Of a DNA stretch of 64,000 nucleotides, positions 17,898 to 25,524 are shown piece by piece. The stretch lies in contig OZ250145.1 of the NCBI GenBank assembly GCA_965237565.1, positions 1,178,001 through 1,242,000 on the forward strand. The letters run 5' to 3'. Position numbers and translations under genes: made by a program. The DNA comes from JANQSP01 sp965237565. GTDB lineage: Bacteria; Bdellovibrionota; Bdellovibrionia; Bdellovibrionales; UBA1609. The notes beneath the pieces are model-generated. The model was not told the origin of the DNA. It made no database searches and saw only the letters and a list, made by a program, of their open reading frames with translations. Each line of letters begins with the position of its first letter. The first letter of the stretch is position 1.

Positions 17898-18977
17898 ATG
17901 AAACAACCAAGCACCCTCACTTTAAAAATATTCATCTTGTTTGTTGCATTCACTGCTTTTTTTACAGAAGCAGGGGAACCCTCAGACAATAACTGCACGA
18001 ATAAAGACAACCGAAAGCCTCCCCTCGTCAACCATATCAGAGATCAAGCGGATATGGGTTGGTGCTATGCCTATGTTGCTGCAGACCTAATTAGCCATAA
18101 TTTAGGTGTATTGGTTTCAGCAGTGGATGTTGCCAATACTTATAACAGTTCTAGTAAATGGCATGCTGATCGATTTAGAAGGGGTTTGGTTGATACACCG
18201 ATTAAAACGGGAAAAGAAAGTGATCGAAGGGCTGGAAACTTGCGTACCAGTATAGATCTAGCCATAAAGAAGGGGGTTTGCCTTGAAGAGAATGTTAAAT
18301 CATCTGGTTTTAGCTTTGAAAGAGATAGTAGTTTAAGAGCAGAATTGCGAAAATTTGAAGACTTAAAAGCACAATATGATAGGCAAGTTGCTACCAATGC
18401 TTCAGGGGGCTGTGTTGGGAATTGCCCTTCTATAGAAAACTTCGATGGTGGGTTTAGAGAAATATTTAATGTAGATGATCAACAAATACTTGAAGTTTTT
18501 GAAAAAACAACAAAACCCAATGATATTATCAATCAAATCATTACAGAGAGTTGCAAAGATAAACGAATAAAAATAGAAAATATAAATATCGTGTACAAAT
18601 GGTACAAACAACGGATATCAATCCTAGACCAATCAGAATCAATCTTAGATAGAATAATAGGTGCATCAATATCAGATAAGCATCTTCTTCGTAACATCAA
18701 CACTCAATTGGATGTAGGTAACATCATTGGTATTTCCTACTATCTTGATGATGAATTATTATCTAATTTTCCTAGTGGCCAATCTCTGGTACATGCAAGT
18801 TCTATTGTGGCTAGAAAATTTGACGAAAAATCTAATACTTGTAAGTACTTATTAAGAAACTCCTTTGGAGAAATATGCGATATATATCAGGAAAAACATG
18901 AGTGCGAAAAAGGACAAGTATGGGTCCCTGCAAAGTACTTAAGCAAACACTGGGTAAGTATTACTTATCTTGAATAA
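17898..18977 (+). CDS. Secreted papain-like (C1 family) cysteine protease, copy C
   Basis: This 359-residue protein is nearly identical to copy A; the few differences include residues 4-5 of the signal peptide and CVGNCPSIENFDGGFRE in place of CAGDCPFIENFDGGFKE. All papain-type catalytic residues (Gln50, Cys56, His299, Asn321) are present. The ribosome site is AAGGGG at about 17884. The upstream flank matches copy B and the downstream flank matches neither, which with the near-identity to A indicates recent gene conversion or cassette movement. It sits between zeta-like module 1 and the ClpP-like operon. Confidence 0.85.
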   Translation: MKQPSTLTLKIFILFVAFTAFFTEAGEPSDNNCTNKDNRKPPLVNHIRDQADMGWCYAYVAADLISHNLGVLVSAVDVANTYNSSSKWHADRFRRGLVDTPIKTGKESDRRAGNLRTSIDLAIKKGVCLEENVKSSGFSFERDSSLRAELRKFEDLKAQYDRQVATNASGGCVGNCPSIENFDGGFREIFNVDDQQILEVFEKTTKPNDIINQIITESCKDKRIKIENINIVYKWYKQRISILDQSESILDRIIGASISDKHLLRNINTQLDVGNIIGISYYLDDELLSNFPSGQSLVHASSIVARKFDEKSNTCKYLLRNSFGEICDIYQEKHECEKGQVWVPAKYLSKHWVSITYLE

Positions 18978-18988
18978 GGGTTTTTAAT

Positions 18989-19013
18989 AAAAAAAAGCCC
19001 TCTCGTTAGAGAA
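18989..19013 (+). terminator. Truncated terminator after protease copy C
   Basis: AAAAAAGCCCTCTCGTTAGA and the following GAAGG match the left arm and loop of the intact terminator at 29285-29320. The right arm and T-run are replaced by TCAACAGG. A recombination breakpoint at about 19015 cut the terminator. A separate 6-bp hairpin (AAGTCC/GGACTT) lies at 19045-19061. Confidence 0.6.
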
Positions 19014-19059
19014 GGTCAACAGGCATGAGACGTTTCTCAGTGCTAAGTCCTTTTAGGAC

Positions 19060-19239
19060 TTATGTACCAGTAAAATATGTTTTTTGTTCTGACATTCTTT
19101 TAGCTTCGGCAAATCGCTCCAGTTCTTTTAAAGTATCTGAAATTTCTCTGGAAATTGATAAAATTTTATAATCTTCTGATTTTAGTTCTTTAATCTTTTG
19201 AAATATAATCTTGTATTCATTATTTGATTTATTACTCAT
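19060..19239 (-). CDS. Small hypothetical protein, third gene of the ClpP-like operon
   Basis: This 59-residue, helical, charged protein starts at the ATG at 19239 and ends at TAA 19060-19062 (sequence MSNKSNNEYKIIF at the start, EQKTYFTGT at the end). Its start overlaps the stop of the zinc-ribbon gene (TAATG), which implies coupled translation and supports it as real. I recognise no family. Confidence 0.6.
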   Translation of the reverse strand: MSNKSNNEYKIIFQKIKELKSEDYKILSISREISDTLKELERFAEAKRMSEQKTYFTGT

Positions 19240-19679
19240 TAAATTATTACCTCTTTTGTCTGCGATTCAATCGTTCTTCGTACATCTAATATATCTAACT
19301 CACTATGACAACTACCACACTTGACCTTATTATCTTTTGGAAAAGGAACACACCCACTTGGTACCGGTACACGTGGCCGACCTTTAAAATGTGCAAACAC
19401 TTTAGTTACATTATCACATTTACATTTTATGTCAATCCCAATTCCATTAGATTCTTGCTGCTGGGGGGCAGGTACGGGTACAGGCTCATTACCAAATCTA
19501 TATATTTGCGATGTTTCTGTCTCGAATACCTTATACATATTGGTAGTCTGCAATGTCATTTGAAGTAAAATAAAATATCTCTGTATAGCATCACATAGCT
19601 CTTTTTTTTCAGAATAATCCTCAATTTTTAGTTTTAATTTTCTGAGGTCTTCAATTTTGATAGATTTACCATGTATCAA
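19239..19679 (-). CDS. Zinc-ribbon protein of unknown function
   Basis: This 146-residue protein has an N-terminal helical region (about 1-65), a Pro/Gln-rich linker (PVPVPAPQQQ) and a C-terminal zinc-ribbon-like domain: Cys-Lys-Cys (IKCKCDN) and Cys-Gly-Ser-Cys (VKCGSCHSEL) around a GRPRVPVPSG loop. It starts 17 bp after the ClpP-like gene and overlaps the small third gene by one base. The ribbon may bind nucleic acid or a substrate for the adjacent protease. No known family is recognised. Confidence 0.65.
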   Translation of the reverse strand: MIHGKSIKIEDLRKLKLKIEDYSEKKELCDAIQRYFILLQMTLQTTNMYKVFETETSQIYRFGNEPVPVPAPQQQESNGIGIDIKCKCDNVTKVFAHFKGRPRVPVPSGCVPFPKDNKVKCGSCHSELDILDVRRTIESQTKEVII

Positions 19680-19696
19680 CCAATGCTTATGTTTGC

Positions 19697-20401
19697 TTAG
19701 TGCATTTGCAATTTCTTCAGCTCTTTTTTACGGTCTTCCGATGTAACAGTCTTTCCATTTTTTGATGAGTGCTTTTTCCAGTTTTTAAATTTATATTTCA
19801 CCAGCCACTCTTTTACTAGCTTAATTGAAAAATCCTTTGCATTTTGGGCATTTTCCAAATCTCCTAAAGAAATGTTTTGTAGCATAGGAATGTAGGCTAG
19901 ATTTAATTGATTTGTTTCTGCGACTTCTGTCTTTATTTTTTTAAACCCATCCAGAAGAGCATCGGCAGAAAAAACCTTCCCCTCCCAAAACATTTGTGCG
20001 TCTATTGGACCTAGTGCTGAGGTTTTTCCCATTAAAATCTCATCAGCAGACATGGCAATTATCGTTCCTGCACTTTTTGCACTCCCAGGAACTATAACAG
20101 CAACTTCTTTATATTTGACTCTCAATAACTTTACAATATCCTCAGATATTTCACCAGAACCTCCAGGGGTTTCTAAAATTAAGTCTAGCTTTGTTCCGTC
20201 TAAATATTCTAACTGATCTTCTATCGGTAACAAGTCGGGATAATTAATTAAAATTTCAGAATTTCTTTTGCTCAAATCTGATGCAAATACAAGAACATCT
20301 CGCTTTCTAATTTCAGAAATCTTAGTTAATTGTTTTTTTCTTTCTTCAGTTAGTTCCTTGAAATTCCATTTTTTATCTAGATATTCTTTATATATTCCCA
20401 T
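19697..20401 (-). CDS. ClpP/SDH-like serine protease
   Basis: This 234-residue protein belongs to the ClpP/crotonase-fold serine proteases, closest to the SDH-type (serine dehydrogenase proteinase) group. It shows LILETPGGSGEI (about 75-86, oxyanion region), the nucleophile Ser110 in PGSAKSAGTIIAMSAD and TSALGPIDAQM (about 127-137), the SDH-type signature. It has no signal peptide or membrane helix, so it should act in the cytoplasm. It heads a three-gene operon with the zinc-ribbon and 59-residue proteins. The likely role is processing or degrading a specific protein. Confidence 0.85.
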   Translation of the reverse strand: MGIYKEYLDKKWNFKELTEERKKQLTKISEIRKRDVLVFASDLSKRNSEILINYPDLLPIEDQLEYLDGTKLDLILETPGGSGEISEDIVKLLRVKYKEVAVIVPGSAKSAGTIIAMSADEILMGKTSALGPIDAQMFWEGKVFSADALLDGFKKIKTEVAETNQLNLAYIPMLQNISLGDLENAQNAKDFSIKLVKEWLVKYKFKNWKKHSSKNGKTVTSEDRKKELKKLQMH

Positions 20402-20473
20402 AGAAAGCCTATTATAAATATTTTTCGATTCCTCAATTAAAAGTTATATAGATATCTCTTTAATTTTCTTTTC

Positions 20474-20724
20474 GTTTATTTAGTTAATCCAGCACCTAGC
20501 GTCGGAGAACTGTTTAAAAAAGTACAAACTTTTTTTTAATATTTCGCAATAACCGTCTCAAAGTAAGAATACGTTTCATCATGATACAGTGATTCATTTT
20601 TTTCTATGCAACGCACAAAAGTTATAGTACTGCCTCAGCTTCTTCAATTCCCCTATCTATACCCCACCTTGGTCCAGTTCCTAATGATCCTCACCCATAG
20701 CCTATATTCAAGTTGTGACATTAT
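20474..20724. repeat. Island repeat A, right copy
   Basis: Same sequence as 1443-1694 (offset about 19030), so the two copies enclose a 19-kb block holding Zorya, CBASS, the first zeta-like module, all three proteases and the ClpP-like operon. No protease gene follows this copy. The remaining gap to 20856 contains a small hairpin (CTAGCC/GGCTAG, 20779-20794) and otherwise nothing I can name. Confidence 0.85.
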
Positions 20725-20856
20725 ACTATTTTTTATCTTTAGATGGAACTCAGACGATATTTACTATTGAACAAACCCTAGCCATAAGGCTAGTGTACTA
20801 TTTCACAGACACAGACAAATGCACATAATTTCCTTTTGTATTAATTGAGCAAATAA

Positions 20857-21921
20857 ATGAGAGAAAAAAACAGATCTCCTTTTTTCTACTTTGATACAAA
20901 TGAACTAGCTCATTGTTCTAAAAAATATACCAATCGTCATTTTACCCTCCTTTACGCTGTTAAGGCTTGTCTTTTTAAAGGGCTCGTAAAATTCCTAGAT
21001 CCTTTTGTGGATGGATTTTCTGTAAGCTCTCTCAAAGAATTAGAAATCACAGTGTCAGAAACAAAAAAACCTATTCATTTCGTATCTCCACTGATTAGAA
21101 AAGTCGAGATTGAAAAAATAAATGCTCTTGCAAATAATGTTATCTTTAATTCCTTAGAACAATTTGAAAGATATAAGAACATGCTCTCATCCAAAGTAGG
21201 CATCTTTTTAAGGGTGAATCCAGAATATTCGATTATCGAAGATAAAAAATATAACCCGTGTAGAAAACACTCAAAACTGGGAATCCCTCTCAATGAATTG
21301 AAAAATTATTTATTAAAGAATGAAAAAAATTCTATTGCTGGAATCCATTTTCACAATGCCTGTCAAGAAGCAGATATCCAAAGGTTAACAAAAACCTTTA
21401 ATAAAATAAAAGAAACTTTAGGAGATTCTTTTACTAAAATTCAATCCATAAATATGGGTGGAGGATATCTTTCCTCATCAAATAACTTTAATAAATTAGA
21501 AGAACTAAGCAAAGAAATTAACTTGATAATAGAACCTGGCTTTGATTTGGTGAACTCCTCAGGATACCTTGTTTCCTCGGTGGTAGATCTTTTTGAAAGA
21601 GATGGTAAAAAAATTGCTGTTTTAGATACAAGTATAAATCATCTTCCAGAAGTATTTGAATATGGTACCAAGCCTCAAATAATAGATGAAACAAGTGAAA
21701 AAGAAGGCATCCCTTATATGGTGACTGGAGCTACTTGTTTAGCAGGAGATATTTTTGGAGATTACTATTTTAAAAAGCCTTTAGAAATTGACGGTCATGT
21801 TATTTTCAAAGATGTTGGAGCCTACTCTCTAGTAAAAGCTCATAGTTTTAATGGTTTATGTTTACCTGAAGTAATAATGAAAGATCAAGCTGTAAAAGAT
21901 TTCCTAACCCAAGGGAAGTGA
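20857..21921 (+). CDS. PLP-dependent decarboxylase, carboxynorspermidine decarboxylase-like
   Basis: This 354-residue protein is a fold-III (alanine-racemase-type) decarboxylase. It has the PLP lysine in LLYAVKAC (about 31-38), HFHNAC, the phosphate-binding MGGGY, IEPGFD and the dimer-interface active-site CLAGDIFGDY, the C-x-x-x-D motif of the carboxynorspermidine/diaminopimelate family. Length and the GATCLAGD motif suit NspC, which makes norspermidine or spermidine from the carboxy form. No carboxynorspermidine dehydrogenase gene is adjacent, so it may serve another amino-acid substrate. It overlaps the next gene region and begins the cluster ending with the DUF3326 gene. Confidence 0.75.
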   Translation: MREKNRSPFFYFDTNELAHCSKKYTNRHFTLLYAVKACLFKGLVKFLDPFVDGFSVSSLKELEITVSETKKPIHFVSPLIRKVEIEKINALANNVIFNSLEQFERYKNMLSSKVGIFLRVNPEYSIIEDKKYNPCRKHSKLGIPLNELKNYLLKNEKNSIAGIHFHNACQEADIQRLTKTFNKIKETLGDSFTKIQSINMGGGYLSSSNNFNKLEELSKEINLIIEPGFDLVNSSGYLVSSVVDLFERDGKKIAVLDTSINHLPEVFEYGTKPQIIDETSEKEGIPYMVTGATCLAGDIFGDYYFKKPLEIDGHVIFKDVGAYSLVKAHSFNGLCLPEVIMKDQAVKDFLTQGK

Positions 21922-21929
21922 TATTTATT

Positions 21930-22388
21930 ATGAGTACAAACGAGCTAGATAGCCCAGCAAAAAAAGATCTAGATAAATGCTTAAAAGAAAAGCTAGATGA
22001 ACGCTTAGCAGATAAAATATGTAATAAAGATTACTCGTTAATTGGTTACAGTATATTAGTCTTCTTATCAGTAGTCTGCTTAGGTGCAACAGTTTTTTGT
22101 TTATCTCATCAGTTAATGAACAAAAGCAAAAATCTACACACATTGGATGTTCAACCGAGTGGAATAGAAAAAAAAGCTAATTCAGCGGATAATTCTTCGC
22201 TCCTTATACCTAGTTTTAAAATTGATTATTCAAACACTAGCTCACAAAATATTATATGGCTCATCGTTTTTTTAACTCTTATAATATTTGTATTGGTTTT
22301 ATCTATTCCTATCTTTTGGTCATCAAAAACACAGAAATATATGACATTCTATCTAGATAAAAAAGAGTTAGAGAGTAAAAAAGAGTAA
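21930..22388 (+). CDS. Small two-helix membrane protein
   Basis: This protein of about 152 residues has an acidic/lysine-rich N-terminus, a transmembrane helix (SILVFLSVVCLGATVFCLS), a polar loop of about 60 residues and a second helix (IIWLIVFLTLIIFVLVLSIP). ATG at 21930 is preferred; a GTG at 21918 overlapping the decarboxylase stop is possible. It is in the same orientation and tightly spaced with the decarboxylase. No family recognised; a membrane anchor or scaffold for the cluster is inference. Confidence 0.6.
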   Translation: MSTNELDSPAKKDLDKCLKEKLDERLADKICNKDYSLIGYSILVFLSVVCLGATVFCLSHQLMNKSKNLHTLDVQPSGIEKKANSADNSSLLIPSFKIDYSNTSSQNIIWLIVFLTLIIFVLVLSIPIFWSSKTQKYMTFYLDKKELESKKE

Positions 22389-22390
22389 CA

Positions 22391-22570
22391 GTGAGAAGAA
22401 ATCTAAAACATAAAGTTCATAGAGACTCAACAAAAAGTTGGTTTTATAGACACTTCGTTGAAAAAACAATAAATGATAATTTTTTTACTGCAACAGAAAT
22501 TATGAATGAAAAATCCAATAAAGAGCTTATTAAGAAAATAGATGAGGAGATTAAAATAAATGATCAATAG
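22391..22570 (+). CDS. Small hypothetical protein with GTG start
   Basis: A 59-codon frame opens with GTG two bases after the previous stop and ends at TAG 22568-22570, twelve bases before the next gene. It is basic at the start (RRNLKHKVHRDSTKSWF) and charged throughout. Perfect packing between its neighbours in the same strand supports it, but there is no recognisable motif. Confidence 0.45.
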   Translation: MRRNLKHKVHRDSTKSWFYRHFVEKTINDNFFTATEIMNEKSNKELIKKIDEEIKINDQ

Positions 22571-22581
22571 AAAATATTACT

Positions 22582-23343
22582 ATGCCATCCCTTAGTTTAG
22601 AAACTTTATTGTGGGTGCTTCCAGGTATATGCTTTCTTTTTGCCTATCAAAGGCTTCGGGATGTAGAAAGTGTGGATTTTACGGGATGGGGTTATGTTTT
22701 CTTTATTGTTCTTATTGGTGTTATTACTATCTTACCCATTCAGTGGCTATTTAATGAATCCCCATCAAAGCCTCTGTCCTTTAGAGTTCTTCTTATTTCT
22801 TCAATTGCAGCTTTTCTTTTGCCTTTTATTATAAAACTCATATTTATTCCCTTTGTTGATAGATTAGATAAAGAACCAAATTTTTTTGTTCCATCTTTTT
22901 TCTGGAGTATGATCTATTTTTTCTACCCACTTGAAAACAGAGATAAATTTATCAAAAATTGCATAGAATATGAAGGTGAGGCTGTTTTGATTACAGTAGA
23001 CGAACCTATGTTACTAATTGAAACAAGCAAGAATAAGATATGCAATATTGAATCAACTGTATATCTTGGTATTCTGACAGAATTTCCTTATATAGCAACA
23101 CACTCTATAGACTCTCAAGTTTTAAGGATTCTTCCCCTTCTAACTGGGTATCGTTACGTAGAACAACAAGAAAAAGAAGAAAAAGGACAAAAGAAAAAAA
23201 AAGAAAAAGAAAAAATACAATGGACAAAAAAATATGAACTGAATGAAAAATCTTCTGGAATCATTATACCAAGATCAAAAATTATCCATCTGTGTGCTTA
23301 TAATGAAGATGACCATGATAATATTATATTTGATAGAATATAA
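22582..23343 (+). CDS. Membrane protein with cytoplasmic tail, unknown function
   Basis: This 253-residue protein has three predicted membrane helices (about 6-23, 33-55 and 68-92), then a soluble domain of about 160 residues with a lysine/glutamate tract (QQEKEEKGQKKKKEKEKI, about 195-212). The layout resembles bacterial DUF6338-type membrane proteins, but the match is impressionistic. It is the last plus-strand gene of the decarboxylase cluster and ends inside a 22-bp palindrome shared with the convergent DUF3326 gene. Confidence 0.6.
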   Translation: MPSLSLETLLWVLPGICFLFAYQRLRDVESVDFTGWGYVFFIVLIGVITILPIQWLFNESPSKPLSFRVLLISSIAAFLLPFIIKLIFIPFVDRLDKEPNFFVPSFFWSMIYFFYPLENRDKFIKNCIEYEGEAVLITVDEPMLLIETSKNKICNIESTVYLGILTEFPYIATHSIDSQVLRILPLLTGYRYVEQQEKEEKGQKKKKEKEKIQWTKKYELNEKSSGIIIPRSKIIHLCAYNEDDHDNIIFDRI

Positions 23344-23362
23344 ACTTAAGTACTTAAGTTTA
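23341..23362. terminator. 22-bp perfect palindrome at convergent gene ends
   Basis: TAAACTTAAGT is followed by its exact reverse complement. The palindrome starts with the stop codon of the membrane protein and contains the stop codon of the DUF3326 gene (23346-23348 on the minus strand). A T-run (TTTTTT at about 23374) follows on the plus strand. It probably works as a bidirectional transcription terminator. Confidence 0.6.
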
Positions 23363-24713
23363 TATTGGTTGTTTTTTCCTGAAAAGGCTTCTTGGTGTTG
23401 GAAAGATCTGCTTCAGTTCTGGTTCTCTCTTCTCTCATTAAAGTTTTAAACGGCCGCTTGATTGCTTCAACACTGATTCCTTCTTTCAAACAATTTAAAA
23501 TGCCACTAGCTTCCAAATAATTATCACACTGATAGAATTGATCTTTACCCCACGGAAGTTGTGATAGATCATTTTTCATTTGATTTTTATTTTTCACAGC
23601 AACAACCTTAATACCCTGACGTAAGGCTGCTAAAACAGGAAGCCCTAAAATTCCATCAGGAATCACAACAGCAGAAATATCTTTCACTGAAAAGATATTA
23701 GGATGATTCAAAAGATTTTTATCCCGTATAATGCGTGGAGCTTGATGCAGACCTTTTAAAACACAATGAAAAAAAGTATTAGAAACAACTTCTGGAGCTA
23801 TTCTAGCATCCACTACACCCATATCAAGAGAAGCCACCTTGTTGTTTTCAAACATAGGAGCGTGAGCTGAAGGACAAACAAATTCAGAAGAGATAAAATG
23901 AGTGAGCATGGATTCTACAGCCCCCCATGGATTTGCCATATCTCCATTAGATGTACTATATTCTGTATGCAAAGACTCCTCGACATCTATTTGAGAGGTA
24001 ATGGCTATGGCATCAAAAGACCCTTCCTTTTCTTTCAAAATTTGGTATAAATTTTCTAAATAATCAATTCTCCCAATTGCCGTATTATTTAAAAGAGCCC
24101 CTTTCATAAGTATTGAAGGCTCTAATATAGAAATATCAGCATTCAAACCTAAAATTGCTCTCGCTCCGTTCACTGAATTGATGGCTAAATTTTTAAATTT
24201 TCTATTATTTTTTTGATCATTGTCTATGATAACTAACACTTTATTTTGTCTAACTTCATTTAAACCAATAGTTCCCATTAAAAGATTCGTCAGGTGACTT
24301 CCTTCAACATACAGAGCATTTTTCGGCATCTCATTAATATCTGAAGCATTAACAACATTTGGATGAGTGATTACTTTATTGCATGAAGCTGAAATTGCTC
24401 TCAAGGCTGCAGTCCCATCCCCAGCATGTCCTCCTATTTCACAAACAATTCCCGTTGGAATTATAAAACAAATATTAAAATCTTTTTGCACGGAAAAATC
24501 TCTTTTTTGAAAAGAAAAAATCGAAAAATGATTGTATTGAGGATGTTCCTCAATAAAAAGAAGACGTGCAGAAAAAGATTTTTTATCAAATTTTGTAGAT
24601 ACGAACCTTAAAATTTTTTTATCCACAAAATGTTGTTTTACTTCTTTTTCAATTTTCTCAAAATCCACCGTAAAGGGAACTTCAAGACTTTTCTCTATAC
24701 AATGTGTTTTCAT
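23346..24713 (-). CDS. DUF3326 family protein
   Basis: This 455-residue protein matches the DUF3326 family, recognised by IVCEIGGHAGDGTAALRAIS, HPNVVNASDINEMP and YVEGSHLTNLLMG. It also has NPWGAVESMLTHF, SAHAPMFEN and AVVIPDGILGLPVLAALRQG. No biochemical role is established to my knowledge; the Gly-rich blocks suggest nucleotide or cofactor binding. It converges on the plus-strand cluster headed by the PLP decarboxylase and may act on its product. The ~200 bases upstream (24714-24935) show no clear promoter. Confidence 0.8.
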   Translation of the reverse strand: MKTHCIEKSLEVPFTVDFEKIEKEVKQHFVDKKILRFVSTKFDKKSFSARLLFIEEHPQYNHFSIFSFQKRDFSVQKDFNICFIIPTGIVCEIGGHAGDGTAALRAISASCNKVITHPNVVNASDINEMPKNALYVEGSHLTNLLMGTIGLNEVRQNKVLVIIDNDQKNNRKFKNLAINSVNGARAILGLNADISILEPSILMKGALLNNTAIGRIDYLENLYQILKEKEGSFDAIAITSQIDVEESLHTEYSTSNGDMANPWGAVESMLTHFISSEFVCPSAHAPMFENNKVASLDMGVVDARIAPEVVSNTFFHCVLKGLHQAPRIIRDKNLLNHPNIFSVKDISAVVIPDGILGLPVLAALRQGIKVVAVKNKNQMKNDLSQLPWGKDQFYQCDNYLEASGILNCLKEGISVEAIKRPFKTLMREERTRTEADLSNTKKPFQEKTTNINLST

Positions 24714-24990
24714 TGCACCGTCTACAAAGAGTAGATTAATGAAAGATCGTTGTTGTTCATATACGAAAGCCCCTCCATGTTAGACAAACCCATGCAGGCG
24801 TTATAGTGCAATATTCTCTTCATCAAGTAAAGAATTGTGCATAGTGACCAATTTTTCAAATAACGGAAAAAGAGTAAAGATAATGGCTTTGATGACCTGC
24901 TTATGAGGCGTTTGCTTGTATGAGCTTATGAGCATATCTTACATAGTTGTGCAAAAAAGCTGATTTTTTGTATAAAACCTCTTTTAAGAT

Positions 24991-25050
24991 GTAGTGGTTC
25001 GCACCCGCAACTGAAGTCAAACGGGGGATTAGTTGTAATTCTATTGTATT
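24991..25050. repeat. Partial third copy of repeat B right end
   Basis: GTAGTGGTTCGCACCCGCAA, then a segment like GAAGTCAAACGGGG and a T/A-rich tail match the right end of repeat B (10478-10560). Only the right arm of its hairpin is present. It sits immediately before the pyrC relic and shows that the island repeat also touched this junction. Confidence 0.65.
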
Positions 25051-25128
25051 TAAAAAAAGTCAATCGTTAAAAATCTCCCAACATAATTAAGCATAGCAAA
25101 ATGTAAATATTACAAATAAAAAAAGACT

Positions 25129-25337
25129 GAACCTTAAAAGATTAACCGCACTCCTGGCCATCAACCCTCATCGTTATTACAAAATCAAAAAACAAGGGAT
25201 GATTCGAGAAAGATTTAAAGCTAATATCAGCTTCGTAGATCTGAAAAAAACCAAAAAAATTTCAAAAGTTTGGCTGGCCCATGGGAGTTTTACTGAACGA
25301 CCCATGCAAAGGCCAAGCCCTCCACTTCGGTGATTGA
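25129..25337 (+). pseudogene. Relic of the pyrC 3' end (dihydroorotase fragment)
   Basis: About 70 codons match the C-terminus of the intact pyrC at 35892-37259: LTALLAINPHRYYKIKKQGM corresponds to LTELLAINPHRHYKIEKQGM, then ISFVDLKK, WPMGVLL and the ending QALHFGD (intact: LALQFGR). There is a frameshift and an internal deletion, and no start. It is a duplicated, decaying copy inside the accessory island. Its last 17 bases are part of the direct repeat that flanks the PhoD-like module. Confidence 0.85.
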
Positions 25338-25342
25338 TACTT
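25321..25342. repeat. Left 22-bp direct repeat of the PhoD-like module
   Basis: TCCACTTCGGTGATTGAtACTT occurs here and at 27923-27944 with one mismatch. The left copy is the terminal codons of the pyrC relic; the right copy overlaps the end of the PhoD-like gene. This is the pattern left by site-specific integration or recombination at a gene 3' end. Confidence 0.65.
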
Positions 25343-25425
25343 TGAGTACATGTTTCATTGTTTTATGTATTACTTTTTAAGCAAGATTTCTTAAGATTTA
25401 TACTGTTATTCAACACTTATACCTT

Positions 25426-25455
25426 TTGATAGCTATCTAGTTGATAGCTATCTAG
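25426..25455. promoter_or_regulatory. Tandem 15-bp operator-like repeat
   Basis: TTGATAGCTATCTAG occurs twice head to tail. Each unit contains the perfect palindrome GATAGCTATC. It lies about 70 bp before the TTG start of the coiled-coil protein, in the position of an operator for a dimeric regulator. The 24714-25524 gap otherwise holds the repeat-B fragment and the pyrC relic. Confidence 0.6.
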
Positions 25456-25524
25456 CATTTTCATTGTATACTTTATAAGTAGTGTGCTTACATTATAAAA
25501 ACTCTTAATACTAGAGATAGCAAT

